Below are positions 15,638 to 24,058 of a stretch of 64,000 bases of DNA, piece after piece (the stretch's first letter is position 1; every line of letters starts with the position of its first letter). Source of the DNA: a bacterium (GTDB lineage: Bacteria > Orphanbacterota > Orphanbacteria > Orphanbacterales > Orphanbacteraceae); assembly GCA_025782575.1 (NCBI GenBank), contig JALGYY010000035.1, positions 208,670-272,669 on the forward strand, written 5' to 3'. The translations under genes were made by a program, and so were the position numbers. The notes beneath the pieces are model-generated. The model did no database searches. It worked only from the letters and a program-made list of their open reading frames with translations, and was not told the origin of the DNA.

Positions 15638-15953
15638 CCCGGAGAAACGCCTGGCTTGGGAGGAGGGGGCGGCAGCAAAATGGAAGCGAGAGATGGAGGC
15701 AAGAAAAAGCCCCGCTGGAAGCGTATCACCCCACCTGGCCAACCAAGGAGGACTCCAGGAGAAAACCAGTATGCGAAGCGGAACAACGTCAGCAGGGCTA
15801 ACTCATTGTATTTCAGATTATAAGACGACTTTGCTCTCAAGTCAAGCGACCTGTGAAGATGGGGCGAAATTCACGCTCAAACGAGATTCCGGTGTAATAG
15901 TTCGACTCCGGCACTAGCCCGGAAACGATCTTCCGCGTATATTGCTGATTGGA
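15638..15953. other. Intergenic region of 316 bases
   Basis: Between the AAA+ regulator and the PHP-domain protein. It contains a possible 47-codon basic ORF (15680-15823, listed separately), a lower-GC stretch around 15800-15850, and a TATATT box at 15938-15943 just 10 bases before the next start codon with no convincing -35. I see no terminator with a T run, RNA gene or mobile element. Confidence 0.5.
15680..15823 (+). CDS. Possible 47-residue basic peptide
   Basis: ATG at 15680, preceded about 10 bases upstream by a very purine-rich GGGAGGAGGGGG site, opens a 47-codon frame ending in TAA at 15821-15823. The product is strongly basic (about 13 Lys/Arg against 3 acidic residues) with a KKKPRWKR stretch and several Pro and Asn. 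No family is recognised. It could be a nucleic-acid or ribosome-binding micropeptide, or a chance frame; the good ribosome site is the only positive evidence besides the charge. Confidence 0.3.
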   Translation: MEARDGGKKKPRWKRITPPGQPRRTPGENQYAKRNNVSRANSLYFRL

Positions 15954-17873
15954 ATGAAGGACTCCATCTCCATCTTTGCCGGACTCCGCCGGGTGGCGAT
16001 TCCGGTCCTGATCGTTGCCGCGGGGATCGCCCTCCTCCTCTTGATCCTGCCGAGGATCCGAACCAACTCCTCCTATTCACTCCCCCCGGGTCACGGAGAC
16101 GGTGGCGGCCGAGCGTCGATCGAGCCGGCCGATCCGGTTCGAGTCGCCACCAGGGGAACCTGGACCATTCGATTTATTACGGGCCCTGACAGCATCGCTA
16201 CGGGAGGGGGCCTGGTCGTTCAGTATCCTGTCTTCTGGAACTGGTCCAAACCGCAAACCACTGACCCGAGCTACCCGGGATACGTGGAGTGGGCGACATC
16301 AGTCGAAGATGTCGAGCTGACCGGATTCGCTTCTCATCTCGGCTGGGTTCGCATCGTCGTAGATGAGGGGATCCTCGTCCCGGGTGACACGGTCATCATC
16401 GTGTACGGAGGGGGAGCAGGCGGCGGCCAGGCAGTAGCCGATCCTTACGCCGAAAGGGGACAGGAGTTTTTGATCAAGGTCGACGGCGACGGCGATGACG
16501 TGTTTGCCGAAATAGATCGATCCCCCAAAATTGACCTGACCGCCGGGTCCACGGCTCAACTCCGACTCTTCGGCCGGGGAGAAGTGCGGGATGGTGAAAA
16601 AACAGAGCTGGTGGTCTCGGCTCTCGATCGCTTCGGCAATCGGGCTCCTGACTACCGGGGCACCGTTCGGTTCTCCTACCGATGGACCGTCTCCGGCCTG
16701 CCTGATCACTATACTTTCACAGAAGAAGACCGGGGGGCCCATGCGTTCCCGGTCACCTGGTTCAACGCCGGAACAGGCCGGATCCGTGTGGTGGAGGAAG
16801 GGGGGGTGCTCGAGGCATGGTCCAATCCGATTCGCGTCATCCCACGAAACCGGCCGGAACCGTATCGACTCCTCTGGGCGGATCTTCATCAGCATTCCAA
16901 TTTTTCCGACGGGACCGGGCTTCCCGAAGATCTCCACTCATATGCCAGGGATGTGGAGTATCTGGATGTATTTGCGCTCACTGACCATGATCATCATGGC
17001 CTTCGGCCGCTGAACGAAGAGATGTGGAACCGTCTTCAGGCCGTAACCGACAGCTTCTATCAGCCGGACACTTTCGTGACTCTCCATGCCTATGAATGGA
17101 CGAACTGGGTGTATGGCCACAGAAACGTCTACTACTTCGGCGACCTGCGTGAAGTCTTTTCCACCGCCGATTCCGCGACCAATTCTCCCGCTGAATTGTG
17201 GCGCGCTCTTCCTGACGGTCAGTCCCTTACCATCGCCCATCATACCGGCGGCGGCCCCGTTCCGATCGACTGGTCGATTCCTCCGGATCCGGCGTATGAA
17301 TGGCTTGTCGAAATCGCATCGGTTCACGGAAGCTCAGAGTGTAAGGGCTGTCCCAAAGAGATCTACAATCCCATAGAGGGGAGTTTCGTTCGCGACGCAC
17401 TCGCACTCGGCTACCGGCTCGGATTCATCGCTGCCGGCGACGGCCATATAGGCCACCCGGGGGAGACCTATGGAGCGTCCGGCGGGCTGGCGGGAATCTA
17501 TGCAGGATCGAGGACGCGGGAAGCGATCTGGGAAGCGCTGAGCGCCCGTCGTACTTACGCCACTTCCGGTGAGCGGATCATCCTCCGTGTCGATCTCAAT
17601 GGCCACTGGATGGGTTCTGTCATCCCTCTCGCCGAACTACCCGATCAACTGGCAATCGAAGTGAGCGCCTGGGGTACCGCCCCCATGGATCGGGCCGATC
17701 TCATCTCCGACGGGGTGGAAATCGCCACCGAATATGGGTCAGAAGAGGAGTTCTCCTGCCGTTTCCTGGTCCCCCGGCCGGAATCGGAGACTTACTACTA
17801 CGTCAGATTAACCCAGATGGATGGTGCACTCGCCTGGTCGAGCCCGATCTGGATCACTCCCTCTGCTCCCTGA
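15954..17873 (+). CDS. Membrane-anchored PHP-domain protein (DUF3604-like)
   Basis: A 639-residue protein with one N-terminal hydrophobic helix (residues ~12-33), then ~280 residues of beta-rich, Ig-like modules, then a PHP metal-dependent hydrolase-like domain from ~300. WADLHQHSNFSDG gives the HxH pair, ALTDHDHH the second metal motif, TIAHHTGGG a third and GDGHIGHPG a fourth, in the order seen in DUF3604 proteins. A small beta domain closes the chain. PHP proteins are phosphoesterases or related hydrolases; the substrate here is unknown and the location is outside the inner membrane. ATG 15954 is chosen over TTG 15942. It stands alone between intergenic gaps. Confidence 0.75.
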   Translation: MKDSISIFAGLRRVAIPVLIVAAGIALLLLILPRIRTNSSYSLPPGHGDGGGRASIEPADPVRVATRGTWTIRFITGPDSIATGGGLVVQYPVFWNWSKPQTTDPSYPGYVEWATSVEDVELTGFASHLGWVRIVVDEGILVPGDTVIIVYGGGAGGGQAVADPYAERGQEFLIKVDGDGDDVFAEIDRSPKIDLTAGSTAQLRLFGRGEVRDGEKTELVVSALDRFGNRAPDYRGTVRFSYRWTVSGLPDHYTFTEEDRGAHAFPVTWFNAGTGRIRVVEEGGVLEAWSNPIRVIPRNRPEPYRLLWADLHQHSNFSDGTGLPEDLHSYARDVEYLDVFALTDHDHHGLRPLNEEMWNRLQAVTDSFYQPDTFVTLHAYEWTNWVYGHRNVYYFGDLREVFSTADSATNSPAELWRALPDGQSLTIAHHTGGGPVPIDWSIPPDPAYEWLVEIASVHGSSECKGCPKEIYNPIEGSFVRDALALGYRLGFIAAGDGHIGHPGETYGASGGLAGIYAGSRTREAIWEALSARRTYATSGERIILRVDLNGHWMGSVIPLAELPDQLAIEVSAWGTAPMDRADLISDGVEIATEYGSEEEFSCRFLVPRPESETYYYVRLTQMDGALAWSSPIWITPSAP

Positions 17874-18033
17874 TACCCAATTTTCGCTAAACTCACCGAT
17901 TCCACGTTCCGATCATTAGAAATAGTCCGCCACCACCCGCTGTTCTCAGTGGGAATCGTCGAGAAGGCTGAAAAGAGTGTAGCCAGACGATACCGGGACC
18001 AGGAACTGTGTGATCGCCAAAGGAGGAATCCCC

Positions 18034-19209
18034 TTGTCCCTCTATGCAGCCGAGAATAGTGACCGAACGGGCCGTGAGGAGGTCCTCCTCTCCAGACTGT
18101 TCGGTACGCTGTTCATGGTGAACCGTGAGGGCTATCTTGGTGCCCTCTTCGATCGGGCGGGGATCAACGTCGCGCCAGGCGACTACCGAGCCTTCCAGAT
18201 CCAGTTCTGGCCGGAACTGGGAGCCTACAGCCCGGATCTGATTGTCGAAGGGGATTCGCTGCTCCTGTTTGTTGTCAGCCGTCCCCGCAAGAGTCTGGAT
18301 CCGGAAAAACTACGGTTGCTCGCGGAAAGCGGGTGGAAACTCTCTCCCCGATTCCGATTACTCGTGATTACCGATGGATCAACACCCCCCCCGGCGATGG
18401 CCGCTCTCGAGGATCGTCTTCCCAAGAACCGGCGGCCGGCGTTGGGCTGGATGAGCTGGAACGATGTCTTCATGACTCTATACGGAACTCTGCGGAAAAG
18501 AGATGAAAACGCGACGACTAAAGAACTGATCGAGGCGTTTCTCGGTCTCCTGACTTCCGAGGGCCTGGCCCCTTTCGTCGGCTTCGATGGGGAGGATCTG
18601 AAAAGTTATCGAGAATCTCTTCCCGCGCTTGACCGCGTCTACTCGACTGCAAAGCGTTTGATTGCCGATATCGAATCTATATTGACTACTGAAGGAATCC
18701 GCCGGATTTCTCTGCATGGCCCGGTTGAAGGGACTCTTCCGATCCGCGCGCCGCGATCCCTTCTCGTCCAGTACACCGATGAAGCGTGGGACCCGGGCGT
18801 GCTTGCGTGCGGCAGTCTCATCCTCCGAACTGATTACGTAGTGGGGGAAGTGCATGTCGGCTTCAGAAGTATTGCGGCCGACTCACGAGCGCGGGCGCTC
18901 CTCGTCGAGGGTCGGAATCACATTTCGAAATTGTTTGAGAAGCGAGAGAATCTGCGACTCCGCCTGATCGGAAGCAGGGGAGGGAGCGAGCCGACTCGCG
19001 AAACGTCCCTGATTGCGCAGCTCGAGACTCAGGAGGGGAAAGGGATCACGTCGGTCGAGTTCATCAGCGTTCACGATGGTGAGCGGGACGATCTGCTTCC
19101 CGCCCTCGCCGAGGAGCTGATCTCCCTTCGAGATTTTGTTACTGATGTGCCCCTGCTCCCACTGCACAGAACGCCGGGTGAGAGCCCGTTCGTCGTAGCC
19201 GGTACTTGA
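18034..19209 (+). CDS. Hypothetical protein with a degenerate PD-(D/E)XK nuclease-like core
   Basis: A ~391-residue soluble protein that I do not recognise by family. Residues ~45-95 read like the core of PD-(D/E)XK nucleases: a Pro-Glu-Leu approach, SPDLIVEGD with the PD pair, then a hydrophobic strand LLLFVVSR where ExK would be expected; the acidic residue and Lys are replaced by Val/Ser-Arg. If it is the same fold it should be catalytically dead. The rest is mixed helix/strand without motifs. TTG 18034 is chosen because AAAGGAGGA (18019-18027) sits 6 bases upstream; GTG 18010 would add 8 residues and leave that site inside the gene. It converges on the flippase gene with an 8-base gap. 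Confidence 0.6.
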   Translation: MSLYAAENSDRTGREEVLLSRLFGTLFMVNREGYLGALFDRAGINVAPGDYRAFQIQFWPELGAYSPDLIVEGDSLLLFVVSRPRKSLDPEKLRLLAESGWKLSPRFRLLVITDGSTPPPAMAALEDRLPKNRRPALGWMSWNDVFMTLYGTLRKRDENATTKELIEAFLGLLTSEGLAPFVGFDGEDLKSYRESLPALDRVYSTAKRLIADIESILTTEGIRRISLHGPVEGTLPIRAPRSLLVQYTDEAWDPGVLACGSLILRTDYVVGEVHVGFRSIAADSRARALLVEGRNHISKLFEKRENLRLRLIGSRGGSEPTRETSLIAQLETQEGKGITSVEFISVHDGERDDLLPALAEELISLRDFVTDVPLLPLHRTPGESPFVVAGT

Positions 19210-19242
19210 GTCGGTTCCTATCTTCGGGGCACCAGCCGACTC
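19208..19242. terminator. Possible bidirectional terminator (weak)
   Basis: GAGTCGG (19208-19214) and CCGACTC (19236-19242) form a perfect 7-base stem with a 21-base loop across the ends of two convergent genes. There is no T run on either strand, so it may only be a transcript-end hairpin. Confidence 0.3.
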
Positions 19243-20693
19243 CATAGACGCCTCACCAGATTCCTATCCTGATCCGAGAGAGGACCGTAGCGCCAGAGCA
19301 GTATGGCCATCGGTGTGAAGTAGAGAACGCCTGCCGTCAGTAGCCGGACGAGAGCCCCCCCGGGAAGAATGGGGAGGAGCGCCAGAAGAGACGCCGGTAG
19401 TATGGCGAGGCCGAAGAGGCGGAGGATTCCGCTCCAGGGAAAGATTCCGCCCAGCGGGAGTGCGAGGATCGCCCCGGCCCTCCAGAGATAGAATGCCGCC
19501 TGGCCGTAGGTGGTGACCACCGTAGCGATGGCCGGACCGAAGTAACCGAATCGGGGGATGAGCAGGAGGGAGAGGCCCAGATTGACGAGGAGGTCGAGCA
19601 GCGCACCAACCGCCACGAGCTTCGACCGGCCGAGCGCCAACAGGATGGGCGTGTAAGTGGCACAGCGAAGGGGAAGCAATACGAGATAGACCCGGAACGG
19701 GCCGGCGCTCGCACGATACGTCTCTGAAAACAAAACCATCATCAGGTCTGTCGCGACCGCCAGTAGAAAGACGAAGAGTGGGATCAGGATCGCCCCGGTT
19801 TTCAGGATCGCCCTGTGCCAGACCTCGACCAGCCGCTTCCGATCACCTCCCTCGGAAAGACGGGAGAACTCGGGGATCACCACCGCGGAAATCGCTCCCG
19901 CAAATACGCCGACGAACGGAATTTCGATCGCGCCGTTCGCGTAAATCGCAAATGTCTCCGGAGTAAAAACGGCCGATACGATATTCTTGTCGAGCCAGCG
20001 GGAAAGCACCCGAAGTAAATCATTCACTCCTACAGGAATTGAATAGGCGAGAAACGGCCGGAGAAGACCTTTCGGTTCAGCCTGGCTCACGCCCCTGACG
20101 GAATGGGCGGCGGCGCCACCGAGTAAGGCGCTCTTGATCAGCCCGTAGCCGACCACACACCAGAGCACGGCAGAGAGGGAAAGCCCCAGGGACGAGGGGA
20201 GAATCACGGCGGTCACGAGAAGTACGGAGTGCAGGATTGTCAGTATACCGAGATGGCCGTGCCGGTTCTTGGCGATCAGAAATGAATCGAGCGGCAGGCC
20301 GGGAAGGACAAGAATCGCGTAGAAAGAGAAGATACGAAGGGTCTGCTCGAGAGCGGGATTCCCGAAAAACGATGCCAGCAGTGGGGCGGCGCTATAGAGG
20401 GCGGCTCCGACAATCGCCCCGACGCACGCCAGTGATAGCATGAGCCTGATCAGAAACCCCTTCGCCTCCGGGCGGCTCAGTTTCGGCAGGAAGTATAAAA
20501 TGCCGATCGGAGTGCCGAGCAGGCCGATCTCGAGGATCATGTGGGTGAAAAACCAGGTCTGCTGAAATGTTCCGTACTCCGCCTGTCCAAGATGGCGGGA
20601 GAGAAACATGCTGACTACGAGAAGATTGAGGGAAGTGGCGACGATTCGGGTGGCCCCGATGATGCCGACCTTTTTTGTGAGGCTATCGCTCAA
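19218..20693 (-). CDS. Polysaccharide flippase (Wzx/MOP family)
   Basis: A 491-residue protein with 12-14 hydrophobic helices spread over its full length, and the N-terminal pattern of MOP-superfamily flippases (a Thr-Arg-hydrophobic first helix, then the SRHLGQAEYGTFQQ loop). Such proteins turn undecaprenyl-linked oligosaccharide units across the inner membrane. Its start overlaps the stop of the acyltransferase gene by four bases, and the deacetylase gene lies 12 bases before that, so the three form one glycan operon on the minus strand. No polymerase or glycosyltransferase is next to it, so the operon is probably only a fragment of the pathway. Confidence 0.85.
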   Translation of the reverse strand: MSDSLTKKVGIIGATRIVATSLNLLVVSMFLSRHLGQAEYGTFQQTWFFTHMILEIGLLGTPIGILYFLPKLSRPEAKGFLIRLMLSLACVGAIVGAALYSAAPLLASFFGNPALEQTLRIFSFYAILVLPGLPLDSFLIAKNRHGHLGILTILHSVLLVTAVILPSSLGLSLSAVLWCVVGYGLIKSALLGGAAAHSVRGVSQAEPKGLLRPFLAYSIPVGVNDLLRVLSRWLDKNIVSAVFTPETFAIYANGAIEIPFVGVFAGAISAVVIPEFSRLSEGGDRKRLVEVWHRAILKTGAILIPLFVFLLAVATDLMMVLFSETYRASAGPFRVYLVLLPLRCATYTPILLALGRSKLVAVGALLDLLVNLGLSLLLIPRFGYFGPAIATVVTTYGQAAFYLWRAGAILALPLGGIFPWSGILRLFGLAILPASLLALLPILPGGALVRLLTAGVLYFTPMAILLWRYGPLSDQDRNLVRRLWSRLVPRR

Positions 20694-21223
20694 ACGGACG
20701 GCTCGGCGTTGCCGCCCGACCCGGGGCGCGGGAGCTCCCGGATTACCTTCGCCGGATTGCCGGCGATAATGCAGTAACCGGGAAAGCTTTTCGTCACCAC
20801 GGAACCGGCTCCGACGATCACGTAGTCACCTAGTTCCACGCCGGGAAGCACGACGGAGTTCATCCCGATCCAGCAGTGATCCCCGATTTTAATGGGTGGG
20901 CTGGGAAGGTGCTTATCGTTATCGAGCGGATCGTGCCCCGCCGAAACGAGACCGACGTTCGGTGCCAGATTGACGTAGTCTCCGAGCTCGATTCCGTTGT
21001 ACGCCTGAATATAATTACCGGGGGAGTCTCCGGGACAGGGCCCCTTGCCAAAACGAATTCGATCCGGGTGAACAAGGGTCGACGTCATATGGACCGGCCA
21101 CGAAACATCAGCGTTGATTCGCAGGATCTTTTTCGAATAGAAGTTCATCCACCAGAAAGAGAGTGAAATTCCCTCCGGAATTCGAAAGAGGGCTACAAGA
21201 AACTTGCGAAGAGCCGATTTCAT
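20690..21223 (-). CDS. Left-handed beta-helix (hexapeptide repeat) acyltransferase
   Basis: A 177-residue member of the CysE/WcaF-type acetyltransferases. Hexapeptide repeats run from about residue 65 to 150 (for example IGDHCWIGMNSVVLPGVELGD and VIVGAGSVVTKSFPG in overlapping turns). The GHDP segment has the catalytic-type His, and the end NPAKVIRE is characteristic. It likely O- or N-acylates a sugar of the exported glycan in the cytoplasm. It is the middle gene of the minus-strand operon: 12 bases after the deacetylase gene and a four-base overlap with the flippase. The N-terminal ~40 residues are basic and may hold it at the membrane. Confidence 0.85.
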   Translation of the reverse strand: MKSALRKFLVALFRIPEGISLSFWWMNFYSKKILRINADVSWPVHMTSTLVHPDRIRFGKGPCPGDSPGNYIQAYNGIELGDYVNLAPNVGLVSAGHDPLDNDKHLPSPPIKIGDHCWIGMNSVVLPGVELGDYVIVGAGSVVTKSFPGYCIIAGNPAKVIRELPRPGSGGNAEPSV

Positions 21224-21235
21224 TTCATTCCCTTA

Positions 21236-22927
21236 TCATGGACGAGGGTCGATGGATACCACGATTTCCGCGCCCGCCTCGATCTCCCCGAGACGAACAC
21301 CCCTCTCCCGTCCCGCACCCGCCGGACCCGCGATCGCGCCTTTCACCGATTCGATCCTAATATCGGAAGATCGAGGTTCCGGGAGGAGGGTCAACTGCGG
21401 AATCCGTACGGTACTGCGATAGCGTATTCTCGTACGATCTGCCCCGCGGCTCACATTTACAACCGTGAAGAACCTTCTTGCGTTCCACCAGTCGCTGATT
21501 TCATCCATAGTGGCGACCCACGCCCGGCTCGACTCTTCCCCGATCCAGTTCAGCAGGGATCGAATCGCCGGCTGCCGTTCAGGGCCGAGATCGGGATCGG
21601 TATAGTACGGGTGCCAGAGAATGTCGAGTAACCCGCCCACCTGGCGAACAGGCTGGCTCCACTCTTCCCAGCCCGCCTGGTTAGCGATACCCGACGCGAC
21701 CAATGCGCGGTCCATCCCGTTGAGCGGCAGTACGAGCATCTCATCGACATCCCGCGGTCGGAAGGGGAAAGAGGTCCCCCCCCGGTAGCCCGGCTCATCC
21801 GGGTAGCCGAGCGACGCGTCATAAGAGAACCCGGCTTCACGCTGGGCGAGCCAGGTTTCAGGAAGATTTAACCTCAAGTAATGCTGGCGAACGCCGCGCA
21901 CCTCCATCCCGAGCCGCCGGGCGAGTTCATCGCGTTCCGCCCTAAGAATCGAGCGGTCCTTGTAGGAACCGAGGCTACCGTGCAGCCCGACAGCGAATCC
22001 ACGATCCACAAGATCGGCAAGGAGCCTGGTGAACGGACGGGAACCGATATCGTAGCGGGGACCGAATTGATCCTTTTTTATGGTGAGAAAGAAGAACGTC
22101 GATCGAATTCCTGCATCTATACATTGATCGATCAACCGTTCGCTCAGGATTGTCGGACGAACCGGCCCTTCGCGAACATCCCGACCGATCATTCTGATCG
22201 CACCCGACCGGCCGCGGGGACCGCCCCGGAATATGTCGAGAGAATGGCGCGCCAGTCGGCGCTCCCACCGAACGGATTGATCCTGATCGTGGGTCAATGA
22301 AATGGCGTAGTCTTGTCCTCCCGGCCAGGCCGCTTTAGTGGCGAGACCATATCCGGCAGCGGTAGCGGCCGCCCCGATCGCCTCCCCGATCAGTCGGGCC
22401 CAATCATCGATGACCGGCCTGTCTAGAAACCCGGACCGGACGAGCCACGAAGCTCCCGGCCGATACCGGTCGAGGTCATCCCTGGCGCCCCGTGATTCCT
22501 CGGACCGGGAAAGGATCGCATACGCGGGGGCGACCGGGTCAAAGCCGAAGTGGATCAGGGAGGGCCGTTCGCCATCGGCGGCGACGACCGTATCACCGTT
22601 TACCGCTCTTGCGATCACAGCGCCATGGTCAGCGGGAAGGGAGGGGGGGAAGGCGATGCCCGGGCGCCCGCCGGAGTCGTCGAGTTCGATCGCTTCGCCC
22701 GGTTCGTAGGCGTCCGGCATGCCGGTGCCCGAGAACGGGATATGAACTACGGGGTCATTCGGGCGAAGATCGTCGGGGAGAGTACCGTAATGAAGAACGA
22801 CGCAGGGATCACGATCGGGCCTGTTCTCAGTCACATCGAACCCGAGCATCCCGAGCATTTCCCCGAGCACCCAACGGGCCCGGTCCTTCCAGATATCATC
22901 GGTCTCAATGGAGAGCAGGATTCTCAT
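21236..22927 (-). CDS. Polysaccharide deacetylase-family protein of exopolysaccharide clusters
   Basis: A 563-residue protein. Residues ~1-190 are an N-terminal domain typical of the longer deacetylases in exopolysaccharide loci. Then a NodB-like barrel has a SLTHDQDQ motif (the family often has LTHDVD) supplying the base and a metal ligand, a FFFLTI strand, GLHGSLGSY with the second His, and an LWHPYYTD segment late in the domain. The last ~75 residues look like a small beta-sandwich. No signal peptide is seen, so it acts on cytoplasmic, lipid-linked or sugar-nucleotide substrates, or the export signal is unusual. First gene of the operon with an acyltransferase and a flippase. Confidence 0.8.
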   Translation of the reverse strand: MRILLSIETDDIWKDRARWVLGEMLGMLGFDVTENRPDRDPCVVLHYGTLPDDLRPNDPVVHIPFSGTGMPDAYEPGEAIELDDSGGRPGIAFPPSLPADHGAVIARAVNGDTVVAADGERPSLIHFGFDPVAPAYAILSRSEESRGARDDLDRYRPGASWLVRSGFLDRPVIDDWARLIGEAIGAAATAAGYGLATKAAWPGGQDYAISLTHDQDQSVRWERRLARHSLDIFRGGPRGRSGAIRMIGRDVREGPVRPTILSERLIDQCIDAGIRSTFFFLTIKKDQFGPRYDIGSRPFTRLLADLVDRGFAVGLHGSLGSYKDRSILRAERDELARRLGMEVRGVRQHYLRLNLPETWLAQREAGFSYDASLGYPDEPGYRGGTSFPFRPRDVDEMLVLPLNGMDRALVASGIANQAGWEEWSQPVRQVGGLLDILWHPYYTDPDLGPERQPAIRSLLNWIGEESSRAWVATMDEISDWWNARRFFTVVNVSRGADRTRIRYRSTVRIPQLTLLPEPRSSDIRIESVKGAIAGPAGAGRERGVRLGEIEAGAEIVVSIDPRP

Positions 22928-22992
22928 ATCGTGGCGGCAGGTTACTCTGTTGGAGGATTGGTGTCAATCTCGCGTCTACCCCAGGGGACCTC

Positions 22993-23002
22993 ATGACGTC
23001 AT
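22993..23002. promoter_or_regulatory. Perfect 10-base palindrome in the divergent gap
   Basis: ATGACGTCAT lies between the divergent starts of the deacetylase gene (22927, minus) and the PanE-like gene (23085, plus). It could be an operator. A 10-base palindrome can also occur by chance, so support is weak. Confidence 0.25.
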
Positions 23003-23033
23003 AGGGCCGAGCCCGAAGGATTCATGCGCATGG

Positions 23034-23063
23034 TTGACCAATCCCGCCGGTCACCCCTACGAT
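23034..23063 (+). promoter_or_regulatory. Sigma-70-type promoter for the PanE-like gene
   Basis: TTGACC at 23034-23039 and TACGAT at 23058-23063, 18-base spacer. The start near 23070 leaves a very short leader that begins at the AAGGGGAG ribosome site (23070-23077) before ATG 23085. Confidence 0.5.
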
Positions 23064-23084
23064 CCGCTAAAGGGGAGAAACATC

Positions 23085-23993
23085 ATGCGGATCATGGTTT
23101 ATGGAGCTGGTGCGGTCGGTTCTCTCTTCGGGGGAATGCTCGCCCGCACATGCGAAGTCCATCTGGTCGGCCGAGAGGCGCATGTACGGGCCGTTCAATC
23201 GAACGGCCTCCGGATTCGCACCCAATCCGATGATCTCATCTCTCACCCCTCCGCTTCGACTTCCGTGCCCCGGAACGCCCGGTTCGATATCGCGGCGATC
23301 GCTGTAAAGACCTACGATCTTGAAGAGGCCTGCCGGGCACTCACCCGGCTCGATCGATTGCCTGATGTCATTCTCTCCCTGCAGAACGGGCTCGGGAACG
23401 AAGAGGTGATGGTTGAGTTCTTTCCCCGCGACAGAATCGCACGAGCGATCATCTACGAGGGGGTGACCCTCCGCCGACCCGGTCTTGTGGAACGGTTCGG
23501 AACCGGGCTCACCTATCTCGGCCGCCCGTTCACCCCGGAAAGCAACCAATCGTCTCTCGATTCAATGGCCGATCAATTGAATTCCAATCAATTACCATGC
23601 AAAGTTTCAAATCACATACGAAAAGAGATCTGGCGGAAGCTCATCGTCAATGCTGCGATCAATCCACTCGGTGCCGTCGCCGCTGTTCCGAACGGCGCCC
23701 TCATATGGTCGCCGTCGCTTCGCCGCGCGCTTCACACGCTCGTTCATGAGTGCGAACAGGTTGCGAAAGGCGCAGCGGACTATGAGTTCGACCTCGTGAA
23801 CCAGGCGGAGACAATCGCGCGCAACACATCAGACAATCGGAATTCCATGCTTCTCGATCTTGCATCGGGCAGGCGAACGGAGATCGACTTCCTGAACGGC
23901 CGCATAGTCGAGCTCGCTCGGAAATATCAGATCGAAGTCCCCTTGAATCAACACCTGGTAGATAGGATCCGACGGCTCGAGATGACCGGCTAG
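23085..23993 (+). CDS. panE: 2-dehydropantoate 2-reductase (ketopantoate reductase)
   Basis: A 302-residue NADPH-dependent reductase of the ApbA/PanE family, which makes pantoate for coenzyme A. The nucleotide-binding loop GAGAVGSLFGG (residues 7-17) is intact. SLQNGLGN supplies the conserved Asn, KLIVNAAINPLGAV carries the catalytic-type Lys, and the C-terminal NRNSMLLDLASGRRTEIDFLNG pattern (read in two parts) is diagnostic, with the substrate Ser and Asp/Glu. ATG 23085 has AAGGGGAG upstream. It stands alone, divergent from the glycan operon and convergent with the outer-membrane barrel gene. Related family members reduce other 2-oxoacids, so the pantothenate role is likely but not certain. 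Confidence 0.88.
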   Translation: MRIMVYGAGAVGSLFGGMLARTCEVHLVGREAHVRAVQSNGLRIRTQSDDLISHPSASTSVPRNARFDIAAIAVKTYDLEEACRALTRLDRLPDVILSLQNGLGNEEVMVEFFPRDRIARAIIYEGVTLRRPGLVERFGTGLTYLGRPFTPESNQSSLDSMADQLNSNQLPCKVSNHIRKEIWRKLIVNAAINPLGAVAAVPNGALIWSPSLRRALHTLVHECEQVAKGAADYEFDLVNQAETIARNTSDNRNSMLLDLASGRRTEIDFLNGRIVELARKYQIEVPLNQHLVDRIRRLEMTG

Positions 23994-24010
23994 CCCGGAC
24001 TTCTCACCAG
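23990..24010 (+). repeat. 21-base exact repeat, copy 2
   Basis: Identical to 5313-5333 and again placed so that its TAG is the stop codon of the gene (23991-23993). The bases beyond the 21 are different in the two copies. Beyond a remnant of a mobile repeat or a shared 3'-end signal, I cannot say what it is. Confidence 0.7.
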
Positions 24011-24032
24011 GATTGGTCGCGAGGGTTCGAAG

Positions 24033-24058
24033 CCGGGGCTAGAACCGATAAGCCCCGG
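24033..24058. terminator. Stem-loop at the convergent gene ends
   Basis: CCGGGGCT (24033-24040), a 10-base loop and AGCCCCGG (24051-24058) make a perfect 8-base, GC-rich stem that includes the stop codon of the minus-strand barrel gene. It lies 39 bases after the end of panE, so it could end transcription from both sides. No T run follows on either strand. Confidence 0.45.
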
